Made by a program: the position numbers and the translations under genes
DNA from: JAAEQD01 sp964521815
GTDB taxonomy: Bacteria > Zixibacteria > MSB-5A5 > UBA10806 > 4484-95
Assembly: GCA_964521815.1 (NCBI GenBank)
Contig: CAZFSN010000181.1
Location: 1 to 6,724, forward strand
Direction of reading: 5' to 3'
DNA: 6,724 bases
Notes under the pieces: model-generated
Databases searched by the model: none
Seen by the model: the letters and a program-made list of their open reading frames with translations, nothing else
Told to the model about the DNA's origin: nothing
Shown here: positions 1 through 6,623 of the stretch, piece by piece
How the letters are laid out: the number at the start of each line of letters is the position of its first letter
How positions within the stretch are numbered: the first letter of the stretch is position 1

Positions 1-755
1 TCGATAGTTAATTTTCCCGTGACAGTCGGGAATATCGCCCGGCGAATTTCCGTTACTCTGTATGTTTTGCCATTAATATTACTATTATAGGTTTTATTGG
101 GCGGCAAATCCTCGGTCCAGAATCCCTTAAAATCGGGCCAGTTTAAAGCCGGTTGTTCATAAAGGTTTTCAGCCTGGTAAAATCTGAATACCAATGTCAC
201 TTGCTGGCCGACATATGGGGTGGAGTTACCGACTGCCTGTTCGATAAAGAAATCCTCGCCGGCCTGGGCTTGTCTGGACGAACGCCTTTGAGTATTTGGC
301 TGTGACGGCGGCGGCTGGCTCGGCTGGGTTTGCTGACCGACAGTTATTTCGATCGGCTTGGTGGAATAGATTTTGCCCTTATGCTCTACCGAAAAGGGGC
401 CGATCACTAATTTGCCGGTTTTCCTCGGCACCAAAACATAAGTGTAATCTGTCTGGTAATTAACCGCGCCAGGCACGATTGATATATTCGAACTTGTGCC
501 CGATGAGTAAACATCGAATTCCGATAAGTCGGGCATATCCGGTTTGGCAATCGATCTCACCGGTCCCGCCAAAGATACGGTCAATTCAACCGATTCACCC
601 AGGCTGACCTGATTTTTGTCGACGGAAGCCTCGAAAGTTATTTCCTGGCCATACGCGTAGGCGAAAGCCAGGATCAATAGTATCAGGCTACCAATCGCGG
701 CGTGAACCGGGTTTAATTTGAAATTTCTTAAGCTCTTTTTGTATCTGCTTTTCAT
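1..755 (-). CDS. batD: BatD family exported Ig-like protein, partial (3' end outside window)
   Basis: The frame is open from an ATG at 755-753 to the left edge, giving 251 codons with no stop. The N-terminus MKSRYKKSLRNFKLNPVH is a basic n-region, followed by a hydrophobic core at about residues 19-33 and likely cleavage near A34 or G36, so the protein is exported. After it come the BatD hallmarks: FEASVDKNQVSLGES (41-55), a first Ig-like domain to about 139 ending in KPIEITV, a Pro/Gln/Ser-rich linker (141-165), and a second domain starting DFFIEQAV (168-175) with VTLVFRFY and, near the edge, RRAIFPTVTGKLTI (238-251). Family members usually continue to a C-terminal membrane helix, which is outside the window. 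The start is bounded: an in-frame TGA lies at 800-798, and the ATG at 755 is the only ATG between it and the signal peptide. It overlaps batC by 68 bp in another frame. A GGAAG lies 12 nt upstream, so the ribosome binding site is weak. The family is sure; the start is fairly sure. Confidence 0.9.
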   Translation of the reverse strand, partial: MKSRYKKSLRNFKLNPVHAAIGSLILLILAFAYAYGQEITFEASVDKNQVSLGESVELTVSLAGPVRSIAKPDMPDLSEFDVYSSGTSSNISIVPGAVNYQTDYTYVLVPRKTGKLVIGPFSVEHKGKIYSTKPIEITVGQQTQPSQPPPSQPNTQRRSSRQAQAGEDFFIEQAVGNSTPYVGQQVTLVFRFYQAENLYEQPALNWPDFKGFWTEDLPPNKTYNSNINGKTYRVTEIRRAIFPTVTGKLTI

Positions 756-1452
756 CTTCCTTAAACGCTTCCAGAAGGTCTTTGGCTTCCTGTTGGGTCA
801 TTTCGCCTTTTTTCGGCTGTTGTTGTTGTTCCTGCTGTTGTTGCTGATTCTGCTGTTGTTGTTTCTGGTCCTGCTCGTTTTTCTTCTCATCATTTTTTTG
901 CTGTTGCTGTTTCTGATCCTGTTTGTCTTTTTGATCCTGATTCTGATCCTGCTTCTGTTTCTGGTCTTGTTTGTCCTGCTTATCGTCTTTGTTCTGATCT
1001 TGTTGCTGTTGTTGTTGTTGCTGTTGTTGTTCCTGTTGTTTGATTTCCGCCAGTTCGTAATTGAATTTAGCATCCTGCCGGGTCGGTTCATTTATCAAGG
1101 AGTTGCGATAAGCCTTCAGGGCGCCTTGATAATCCTGTTTTTGATAAAGCGAATTGCCCAGGTTGTAATAAGCATCGCTTTTAAACGCGCCCGTAGCGAC
1201 TCCGGCTGACTGGGAAAATTTCTCGGCGGCTTTCTCGATATCCTCGGCCCGATACAAAGCCGCCCCGCTATTGAACCCGGGCAACGGGTCATCGGGCTTA
1301 AGTACCTCCGCCTGATGGTACTGTTCGGCGGCGTTTTTGTAATCCTTGCCTTTGTACTGTTTCTCGCCTTTGTTCATGTAACCGCGATAATCATCGGCCA
1401 TGACAGGCAAGGATAATATAACAACAAATATGATTACAAGAAAATTACGCAT
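688..1452 (-). CDS. batC: BatC, exported TPR protein with Gln-rich tail
   Basis: This 254-residue protein begins with a signal peptide (MRNFLVIIFVVILSLPVMA, likely cleaved after A19), so it should act in the periplasm or at the membrane surface. About three TPR units follow: residues 23-54, 57-88 and 93-125, the last with the typical YYNLGNSLYQKQDYQGALKAY pattern split by its Gly and Ala positions. TPRs are protein-docking surfaces. Residues 138-214 are low complexity, almost only Q, D, K, N and E, including ten Q in a row at 142-151. A C-terminal amphipathic stretch (MTQQEAKDLLEAFKEDEKQ, 218-236) and a final RRDW resemble the C-termini of Bat-type TPR proteins. The start overlaps the end of batB by 8 bp, with an AGAAG-like weak ribosome binding site. 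The 3' end encodes the beginning of batD in another frame. Family placement rests on TPRs plus context. The partner is unknown; BatA/BatB/BatD are the obvious candidates. Confidence 0.92.
   Translation of the reverse strand: MRNFLVIIFVVILSLPVMADDYRGYMNKGEKQYKGKDYKNAAEQYHQAEVLKPDDPLPGFNSGAALYRAEDIEKAAEKFSQSAGVATGAFKSDAYYNLGNSLYQKQDYQGALKAYRNSLINEPTRQDAKFNYELAEIKQQEQQQQQQQQQQDQNKDDKQDKQDQKQKQDQNQDQKDKQDQKQQQQKNDEKKNEQDQKQQQQNQQQQQEQQQQPKKGEMTQQEAKDLLEAFKEDEKQIQKELKKFQIKPGSRRDW
811..1041 (-). repeat. Low-complexity CAA/CAG-rich tract inside batC
   Basis: This stretch encodes BatC residues 138-214. It consists of imperfect CAA/CAG (Gln), GAT (Asp) and AAA/AAG (Lys) codons. The purest part, 1000-1029, is ten consecutive Gln codons, eight CAA and two CAG. 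Repeat purity is low overall, so the tract looks like protein-level low complexity rather than a simple microsatellite, but the Gln runs could gain or lose codons without shifting frame. Confidence 0.85.
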
Positions 1453-2446
1453 TATTTCTTCTTTCGCTAACGAATAACGCCAAACCTACAAAGATTATCC
1501 CCGGTATCAAGAAGTACTGAAATTTCTCATCATATAGACGTCGGAAATTGCCCTCGGTTTCGCCTTTTTCCATATGTTTGATTTTCTGGATAATCGATTT
1601 CAGTTCCTGCTCTCCCGGCGTCGAACGATAAGACGAACCGCCGGTAACTGAAGCTATTTCCTGAAGCAAGGGTTCGTTTAATTTCGAAATTACCGTTTCG
1701 CCGTTTTCATCTTTTTTATAACCCTCGATTGAACCATCGGATCCGCGCATAGGAATAGGTTCGCCCTGCGCGGTACCAACGCCGACCGTGAAGATTCTGA
1801 ATTGATCTTTGTATTTCTCCGCCGCCGCCACCGGGTCGCCGACCTGCGTTTCGCCATCGGTGAAAATCACCAAAACCTTGTCGGCCTGGCTGTCAACAGA
1901 AAAGCTTTCGGCGGCTTTCTCGATTGCTTTTTCCAGATCGGTCCCGGTATCGGAGATAATACCAACACTGGCAACATCCAGAAACATCCTAAGCGCCCCA
2001 TGATCGACGGTCAACGGGCATTGCACGAACGCCTGACCTGAGAATACTATCAGCCCGATACTTTCGCCCGGCAGGTTATCCACCAGCGTAATTATCTGGC
2101 GCTTGGCTTTATCGAAACGGGTGGGATAGAAATCGCCGGCCAGCATCGACAGCGAGGCATCCAGAGCGATCATCACCTCGGTGCCGGTCGATTTGACTTT
2201 GATCAATTCCGAACCGTATTGAGGTCGAGCCAAAGCTATAATCATCAAGCCCAGTCCTATAAGTATCAAAATCATTTTCAGGCGGCGACGACGGCCCGAA
2301 ACGGAACGCCGGGTTATTTCGACTATTTGCGAACCGCCCAATTTGGCCAGCCGATACCTGATTAATTTCGAACCGATAATAAATATGATAACGAACAACG
2401 GTATAGCCAATAGTAATAACAGCACTTCCTGATGTAAAAACCTCAT
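1445..2446 (-). CDS. batB: BatB, membrane-anchored VWA-domain protein
   Basis: This 333-residue protein has hydrophobic segments at about 7-27, 56-74 and 311-326 around a von Willebrand factor A domain (about 90-290). The metal-binding MIDAS is intact: D96-A-S98-L-S100, T169 in the DTGTD loop, and D197 in FTDGE. The Bat-type motif GQAFVQCPLTVD (137-148) is present. A hairpin with PIPMR and GYKKDENGE (230-250) is typical of BatB and absent from the BatA here. The loop between the first two membrane segments is very basic (RRRR at 52-55), so by the positive-inside rule it is cytoplasmic and the VWA domain is periplasmic. The ATG overlaps the batA stop as ATGA, and AGGAG sits 6 nt upstream, so the start is well supported. 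BatB proteins are thought to work with BatA, probably in protein-protein contacts through the MIDAS; the ligand is not known. Confidence 0.95.
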   Translation of the reverse strand: MRFLHQEVLLLLLAIPLFVIIFIIGSKLIRYRLAKLGGSQIVEITRRSVSGRRRRLKMILILIGLGLMIIALARPQYGSELIKVKSTGTEVMIALDASLSMLAGDFYPTRFDKAKRQIITLVDNLPGESIGLIVFSGQAFVQCPLTVDHGALRMFLDVASVGIISDTGTDLEKAIEKAAESFSVDSQADKVLVIFTDGETQVGDPVAAAEKYKDQFRIFTVGVGTAQGEPIPMRGSDGSIEGYKKDENGETVISKLNEPLLQEIASVTGGSSYRSTPGEQELKSIIQKIKHMEKGETEGNFRRLYDEKFQYFLIPGIIFVGLALFVSERRNNA

Positions 2447-3432
2447 GGAATACTCCTTACCATCGTGGCATTCAGCACGACCACCAGACCCATCAAAGCC
2501 AGCCCCCAGGCCAAAATACCGGAGAACAACTCCTCGTATTTGTAATACTCTTTAACTTCGATTTTGGTTTGTTCCATATTCGAGATTTCATCATAGATTT
2601 CCTGCAGAGCCTGGCTGTTTTCGGCGCGGAAGAATCTGCCGCCGGTAATACTGGCGACTTCCTTTAGAGTTGCCTCATCGATTTCCGATTGACGCTTGAT
2701 ATAACGCTTGCCGAAAATCGGATCCTGAATCGGGAAATCGACCAGCCCCTCCTTGCCGGCGCCGATAGTATACGTTTTTATCCCCAGCGAGGCCAGGGCT
2801 TTGGCGGCGGTGATAGGATCGATCTGCCCGGAGTTGTTGACGCCATCGGTCAGCAGTACGATTATTTTGCTTTTAGCGTCGGAATCGGCCAGACGGTTGG
2901 CGGCGGTAGCCAAAGCCAGTCCTATCGCCGTGCCATCCTCCACCATTCCGAAATCGACCTTATCCAGAAAGCTCGTCAGCAATGGATAATCGGTAGTCAA
3001 AGGACATTGCGTGAATGCCTGACTGGCAAAGACCACCAGGCCGATACGGTCGCCATGACGGCCTTTGATAAAATTCTCTATAACGCGTTTAGAAACCTCC
3101 AGACGGTTATCCGGCTTGAAATCCTCGGCCATCATGCTGCCGGATATATCCAGAGCCAGCATAATATCGATACCCTCGGTGAAAACCTGCTGTTGTCCAT
3201 GCCCGGCTTGAGGTCGGGCCGCCGCAATAATAGTTAAGCCCAGGGCAATCGCGGTTATAGCCGGTATAGCGCGGTAGATGATAATCCTGAATGTCAGTTT
3301 GGGGTTTGGGAATAGCTGGGTATCCGAATAGCTTATCGCCGATGGTTTCAGAAAGCGTTTTAGATAGTATAATACCACATAGCCTATCGGTATTATCAGA
3401 AGCAGAAGGAAATACGGTTGAGCGAATCTCAT
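2443..3432 (-). CDS. batA: BatA, membrane-anchored VWA-domain protein
   Basis: This 329-residue protein has the same architecture as its neighbour BatB: hydrophobic segments at about 5-23 and 53-71, a VWA domain (about 88-285) and a C-terminal membrane segment at about 303-321. The MIDAS is complete: D95-I-S97-G-S99, T168 in EDGTAIG, and D196 in LLTDG. The shared motif SQAFTQCPLTTD is at 137-148. The segment KRFLKP after TM1 is basic, which puts the VWA domain in the periplasm. BatA and BatB look like ancient duplicates with matching motifs in matching order. Assignment as A rather than B rests on order in the operon and on the canonical DxSGS form, which BatB has lost (DASLS). The ATG overlaps the upstream gene's stop (ATGA), preceded by GAGGTG at 8 nt. 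Aerotolerance and stress phenotypes are reported for Bat operons in some species, but the molecular role is unsettled. Confidence 0.95.
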   Translation of the reverse strand: MRFAQPYFLLLLIIPIGYVVLYYLKRFLKPSAISYSDTQLFPNPKLTFRIIIYRAIPAITAIALGLTIIAAARPQAGHGQQQVFTEGIDIMLALDISGSMMAEDFKPDNRLEVSKRVIENFIKGRHGDRIGLVVFASQAFTQCPLTTDYPLLTSFLDKVDFGMVEDGTAIGLALATAANRLADSDAKSKIIVLLTDGVNNSGQIDPITAAKALASLGIKTYTIGAGKEGLVDFPIQDPIFGKRYIKRQSEIDEATLKEVASITGGRFFRAENSQALQEIYDEISNMEQTKIEVKEYYKYEELFSGILAWGLALMGLVVVLNATMVRSIP

Positions 3433-4460
3433 GTTGCCGCCACCTCAACTTCCTCAACCGGCTTTTCGACCGGCTTGGTGCTGATCACGAAATTTTTAAC
3501 CTGTTCGAAATCCTGATCCGGCATCTCTGCCGAGGGCACATGTTTGGCGAATTTTATCATATCGGATCGACTTAGAAAATCGAGTGTCTCCTTAATCTGC
3601 TCACGCGAGAGATCGGGATGTTTGAATATTCGTTTTAGCTCATAAGTAGTTGATTCGACAGCCTTAATTTCGAACCGGCCCTCGATATAATAACGAAGAA
3701 TTTCCGATAACTCGATATAAAATTGCTTAAATTTACCCTTTTGTGGTAATTCTTCAGCTTTAAGATCATTCAATCTTCTTATAGCTACATCGAATGGCGG
3801 CTCCGGCGGAACTTCAGGAACTTCGAAATCACGGGTTTTGCGTTTGAGGAAATAATATAAAGCCGCCCCAACCAGAATCAGTATTGCCCCGCCCACAACA
3901 TACGGCCACCAGAGTATCGGCAATGATTTTGGGCCGACTATATCTTTTAACTGCAGGCTATCGGGCTTGGCATCCGCGGGCAGGACGCTTTTGATATAGA
4001 CCGTAGTAATCGGCGCCATGCGCGAATTTTGATTGCCCTCGGAATCGTAATAGAAAAACTCGAACAGCGGCAGTTCCACCTCGCCCTTGGCAAAAGCCGA
4101 CATGGTGAATGTATACTGATCGTATTTCCGGTCGCCTTTGGTTTTCGATTTCACTGCCGGATTGGGCGCGACTACAATCGTGTTATCCGATGATTTCACC
4201 GCCGGCTCGGAAAGCTCCAATTCCTTGGGGTAGTCGACATCAATGCGCACCGTGATCTGATCGCCGATTGTCGCCGTGTCTGGCGTAACCGTGACATTGA
4301 AATGAATCGGATCACGATCGCTCGGATTCGCTATAACAGTATCTTGATTAGCCGACACGGTATCGGGATTATCTTGCGCTATTAGCGGAGAACCGGCAAT
4401 CAGAAACATGAAAATCGCGATTAAGTATATCTTAATTATTTTATTAGCATTCACGTACAT
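3429..4460 (-). CDS. Single-pass membrane protein: exported Ig-like domain plus DUF4381-like cytoplasmic domain
   Basis: This 343-residue protein starts with a signal or anchor sequence (MYVNANKIIKIYLIAIFMFL, cleavage possible after A28). A Thr/Asp-rich spacer follows, then a beta-rich Ig-like domain (about 51-160) resembling BatD-type domains (VTVTPDTATIGDQITVRIDV). A transmembrane helix lies at about 184-204, then basic KRKTR and a proline-rich PEVPPEPP linker. The C-terminal helical domain (222-327) carries FYIELSEILRYYIEGRF (247-263), ESTTYEL (269-275) and FLSRSDMIKFAKHVPS (295-310), the pattern I associate with DUF4381-type proteins found between DUF58 and BatA. It therefore joins a periplasmic module to a cytoplasmic one. 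The ATG lies 15 bp after the DUF58 gene, whose stop overlaps an AAGGGG 11 nt upstream. Automatic annotation may call it BatD or 'hypothetical'. The architecture is seen in the sequence; the bridging role is inferred. Confidence 0.85.
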   Translation of the reverse strand: MYVNANKIIKIYLIAIFMFLIAGSPLIAQDNPDTVSANQDTVIANPSDRDPIHFNVTVTPDTATIGDQITVRIDVDYPKELELSEPAVKSSDNTIVVAPNPAVKSKTKGDRKYDQYTFTMSAFAKGEVELPLFEFFYYDSEGNQNSRMAPITTVYIKSVLPADAKPDSLQLKDIVGPKSLPILWWPYVVGGAILILVGAALYYFLKRKTRDFEVPEVPPEPPFDVAIRRLNDLKAEELPQKGKFKQFYIELSEILRYYIEGRFEIKAVESTTYELKRIFKHPDLSREQIKETLDFLSRSDMIKFAKHVPSAEMPDQDFEQVKNFVISTKPVEKPVEEVEVAAT

Positions 4461-4475
4461 TGCAGTAAAAACCCC

Positions 4476-5357
4476 TTAACGCCTGATCCGTCTGGCCCTT
4501 TTTTCGAAAAACCGGTAGAGCGGTTCGGCATAGTCCTGATGCGTACCTATTTCAATCGTATCGATTTTATGACGTTTGAAATAATCGTGCAGTTCGGCCC
4601 GTCTTTTCTCGGCTTTTAAAGCCAGGTTGCGACGGTTTCCGGCATCGGAGAAATCAACCAGCATTTCCTTGCCTGTCTCCAGATCGATTAAATTAACGAT
4701 GCCGGTTTTGGGAATCCGACGCTCCAGCGGATCGTATATCTCGACCGCGATCAGATCATGCTTGTTGGATGCCAGCCCCATCGGTTTCTGAAAATCCTTA
4801 TCCAGATAATCCGAAATCAGGAACATCACGCTTTTTTTCTTTATCACGCGAAGCATATAATCCACGGCGCCGGCGATATCGGTTTGCTTGCCATCGGGCT
4901 TAAAATAGAGCACTTCGCGAATCAGCCGGAGCACATGGTTCTTGCCCTTTTTCGGCGGGATAAATTTCTCTATCTTATCGGTGAAAAGCAAAAGCCCCAC
5001 CTTATCGTTGTTGCGAGTGGCCGAAAACGCCAGTACGGCCGCGATCTCCGCCGAAATCTCCCGTCGCAGCCGGTCGCCGCTACCGAAATCGCCGGAGGCC
5101 GACAGATCGACCAAGAGCATCACGGTCAGTTCGCGTTCCTCGCGGAATATTTTGACATAGGGATGGTTATAGCGCGCGGTTACGTTCCAGTCGATATTGC
5201 GGATATCATCGCCAGGCGTGTATTCGCGCACCTCGGAGAACTCCATCCCGCGGCCCCGGAAAATCGAATGATATTCACCGGAGAAGACATCGTTTACCAG
5301 GCGGGATGTCTTGATCTCAATCTTTTTTATCTTTTTAAAAAGTTCGCGGGTCAGCAT
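4476..5357 (-). CDS. DUF58 family cytoplasmic VWA-like protein
   Basis: This 293-residue protein has no signal peptide or membrane segment and so should be cytoplasmic. The DUF58 signature is unmistakable: FSEVREYTPGDDIRNIDWN (40-58), then TAR and YVKIFREERE. A VWA fold follows with a MIDAS of D84-L-S86-A-S88, T159 in KQTDIAG, and D183 in LISDY. The rest of the domain ends near a Lys/Arg-rich C-terminus (RFFEKRARRIRR). DUF58 proteins almost always sit next to a MoxR ATPase, and the pair is thought to act as chaperone and adaptor. Here the gene begins 3 bp after the moxR stop, which implies translational coupling; no strong ribosome binding site is visible. The length is shorter than the membrane-anchored DUF58 proteins that carry an N-terminal hydrophobic hairpin, so this is the short, soluble type. 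Confidence 0.95.
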   Translation of the reverse strand: MLTRELFKKIKKIEIKTSRLVNDVFSGEYHSIFRGRGMEFSEVREYTPGDDIRNIDWNVTARYNHPYVKIFREERELTVMLLVDLSASGDFGSGDRLRREISAEIAAVLAFSATRNNDKVGLLLFTDKIEKFIPPKKGKNHVLRLIREVLYFKPDGKQTDIAGAVDYMLRVIKKKSVMFLISDYLDKDFQKPMGLASNKHDLIAVEIYDPLERRIPKTGIVNLIDLETGKEMLVDFSDAGNRRNLALKAEKRRAELHDYFKRHKIDTIEIGTHQDYAEPLYRFFEKRARRIRR

Positions 5358-5360
5358 CGC

Positions 5361-6341
5361 TTACGGAACTTCTACCCCATCAAAGATTTTCTGCACTATA
5401 TCATCCGATGTCAACTCCTCGGCCTCGGCTTCATAGCTTAAAATGATCCGATGGCGTAGGACATCCGGACCGATCGATTTGATATCATCCGGCGTGACAT
5501 AGGCGCGGCCCTGTAAAAACGCGTGCGCCCGGCCGGCCAGGTTCAAATATATAGTCGCCCGAGGGGAGGCCCCATAGGCGATAAAATCCTTGATAGCGAG
5601 TTTGTACTTTTCCGGGTTGCGGGAGGCCAGCACGATATCGACGATGTAGCTTTTGACCTTCTCATCGATATAGATATCGAACACCGCCTCGCGCGCTTTC
5701 AGGATATCATCCGGCGAAATTATCGCGCTTATCGATGGTATCTTTTTGGCCGTCATGCGCTCCTGTATCAGCATCTCCTCGTCCCGGTCGGGATAATCGA
5801 TTTTCAATTTCAACATGAACCGGTCGACCTGCGCCTCCGGCAAAGGATACGTGCCCTCATGCTCGATCGGGTTCTGCGTAGCCAGTACCAGAAACGGTTT
5901 GGGCAAGGGATAAGTCTGATCGCCGATTGTCACCTGCCGTTCCTGCATCGATTCCAGCAAAGCCGACTGGACTTTGGCCGGCGCCCGGTTGATTTCATCG
6001 GCTAAGATAAAATTGGCGAAAATCGGGCCTTTGCGGGCGGTAAATTGGCCGTTTGAGTAAACCATAGTGCCGGTCAAATCGCCGGGCAGAAGGTCGGGCG
6101 TGAACTGGATACGCTTGAACTGGGTCTGCACCGCGTCCGATAACGTCTTGACTGCCAAGGTCTTGGCCAGCCCCGGCACGCCCTCGATAAGGATATGGCC
6201 ATCGGCTAACAGGCCGATTAACAGGCGGTCTATCAAGTACTTCTGGCCGACTATCACGCGGCCGATCTCATCGGTGAGACGCCCGATAAACGCGCCCTGC
6301 TTATCGATTATTTTCTGAATTTCCTCTATCTGTGGATCCAT
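5361..6341 (-). CDS. moxR: MoxR family AAA+ ATPase
   Basis: This 326-residue protein is a complete MoxR-type AAA+ ATPase, a cytoplasmic and probably hexameric ATP-driven remodelling chaperone. Motifs in order: RVIVGQ near the N-terminus (28-33), Walker A GVPGLAKT (54-61), the MoxR-typical TPDLLPGDLTG (81-91), Walker B FILADEINR (111-119) with D115 and E116, ATQNP sensor 1 (154-158), EAQVDRF with the arginine-finger region (169-175), and sensor 2 GASPRA (258-263 region). The C-terminal lid helices include VTPDDI and VLRHRI. No key residue is missing. It is the first gene of the operon; its ATG is preceded by GGAGG at 4 nt, the best ribosome binding site in the window. It probably acts on the VWA proteins encoded downstream, most directly the DUF58 protein, since the BatA/BatB VWA domains are predicted outside the cytoplasm. 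Family assignment is certain; the substrate is inferred. Confidence 0.97.
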   Translation of the reverse strand: MDPQIEEIQKIIDKQGAFIGRLTDEIGRVIVGQKYLIDRLLIGLLADGHILIEGVPGLAKTLAVKTLSDAVQTQFKRIQFTPDLLPGDLTGTMVYSNGQFTARKGPIFANFILADEINRAPAKVQSALLESMQERQVTIGDQTYPLPKPFLVLATQNPIEHEGTYPLPEAQVDRFMLKLKIDYPDRDEEMLIQERMTAKKIPSISAIISPDDILKAREAVFDIYIDEKVKSYIVDIVLASRNPEKYKLAIKDFIAYGASPRATIYLNLAGRAHAFLQGRAYVTPDDIKSIGPDVLRHRIILSYEAEAEELTSDDIVQKIFDGVEVP

Positions 6342-6345
6342 TGAA

Positions 6346-6350
6346 CCTCC
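6346..6350 (-). promoter_or_regulatory. Shine-Dalgarno site of moxR
   Basis: On the minus strand GGAGG is followed by TTCA and the ATG at 6341-6339. The 4-nt spacing is short but workable. It fixes the moxR start, and it is the strongest such site in the operon, consistent with this being the leading gene. Confidence 0.8.
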
Positions 6351-6384
6351 GTCTTTATAAGTCTCCGGATTATTTTTTAATGTT

Positions 6385-6420
6385 AAGTCAGGTCGTGCCC
6401 GATAGGGTGTGACCTGACTT
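6385..6420. repeat. Hairpin 1 upstream of moxR (perfect 10-bp arms)
   Basis: AAGTCAGGTC (6385-6394) is the exact reverse complement of GACCTGACTT (6411-6420). Between them, GTG-CCC-GATA-GGG-TGT extends the stem. As plus-strand RNA the GTG/TGT positions form three G-U wobbles, giving one stem of about 16 bp with a GATA tetraloop. As minus-strand RNA the same positions become A-C mismatches, so the stem there is interrupted. No U-tract follows on the minus strand, so it is not a standard terminator for anything entering moxR. Confidence 0.85.
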
Positions 6421-6423
6421 TCG

Positions 6424-6455
6424 CTGACAGGTCACGCTTCGCTACGACCTGTCAG
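6424..6455. repeat. Hairpin 2 upstream of moxR, sister of hairpin 1
   Basis: CTGACAGGTC (6424-6433) is the exact reverse complement of GACCTGTCAG (6446-6455), around a 12-nt loop with a small GC-TTC-GC inner pairing. It begins 3 bp after hairpin 1 and shares the CAGGTC/GACCTG core, so the two look like diverged copies or a two-hairpin repeat unit. If the minus-strand promoter proposed here is right, both hairpins lie in the moxR leader RNA. Confidence 0.85.
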
Positions 6456-6458
6456 AAC

Positions 6459-6492
6459 ACAAAGCTTCCTGTTTATTTTTTATCAGCTTTGT
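6459..6492. repeat. Short inverted repeat, 8-bp arms
   Basis: ACAAAGCT (6459-6466) pairs exactly with AGCTTTGT (6485-6492) around an 18-nt loop rich in T on the plus strand. The long loop makes it a weak hairpin. It could be chance or an added part of the leader structure. The T-rich stretch in its loop lies about 15 nt after hairpin 2 on the plus strand, too far for a classical terminator. Confidence 0.45.
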
Positions 6493-6530
6493 ACCCAAAA
6501 GCCGCCGGTATGTTCCAAACAGCGGTGGTT

Positions 6531-6559
6531 AAAATATGTTAATTTGGGGTAGGAGTCAA
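6531..6559 (-). promoter_or_regulatory. Candidate sigma70-like promoter for the moxR/bat operon
   Basis: On the minus strand TTGACT (6559-6554) and TATTTT (6536-6531) are separated by exactly 17 bp. The -35 matches consensus at 5 of 6 positions and the -10 at 4 of 6. Transcription would begin near 6524, giving a leader of about 180 nt with both hairpins. A weaker alternative lies further upstream, TTGAAT with a 17-bp spacer to CATATT. No experimental start is available, and promoter consensus in this lineage is not established. Confidence 0.45.
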
Positions 6560-6577
6560 GGGGGGATGGGGGGTCGG
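6546..6577 (+). other. G-rich tract next to the operon promoter
   Basis: The plus strand has G runs of 4 (6546-6549), 6 (6560-6565) and 6 (6568-6573), plus short GG pairs at 6552 and 6576. Only three runs have three or more G, so a canonical four-run quadruplex is not obvious, though a two-layer form is possible. The two G6 runs lie immediately upstream of the proposed minus-strand -35 box. Confidence 0.6.
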
Positions 6578-6623
6578 ATAATTTGCATAATTCAAATATG
6601 TAAAATAATTAGGCAAAATTCAA

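Noticed and set aside
718..1209. Plus-strand ORF of 163 codons rich in Leu and Phe, resembling a membrane protein
   Set aside because: It is the antisense of the batC CAA/CAG tract: CTG, TTG and TTT codons arise automatically. It lies opposite a well-supported gene and has no recognisable domain.
4758..5441. Plus-strand ORF of 227 codons
   Set aside because: It is antisense to the DUF58 gene and the end of moxR, both with clear motifs. Its translation shows no family signature.
5665..5680. Inverted repeat TCGATAT-AG-ATATCGA
   Set aside because: It falls within moxR codons for the conserved-length stretch DIYIDE and is explained by codon choice. Nothing else suggests a site.
6354..6359. TATAAA on the minus strand as the moxR -10 box
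   Set aside because: It would start transcription within or after the GGAGG ribosome binding site, leaving no usable leader.
6385..6455. Hairpins as Rho-independent terminators
   Set aside because: On the minus strand hairpin 1 is followed by A-rich sequence, not U. On the plus strand hairpin 2 is followed by T only after about 15 nt, and no upstream plus-strand gene needs a terminator.
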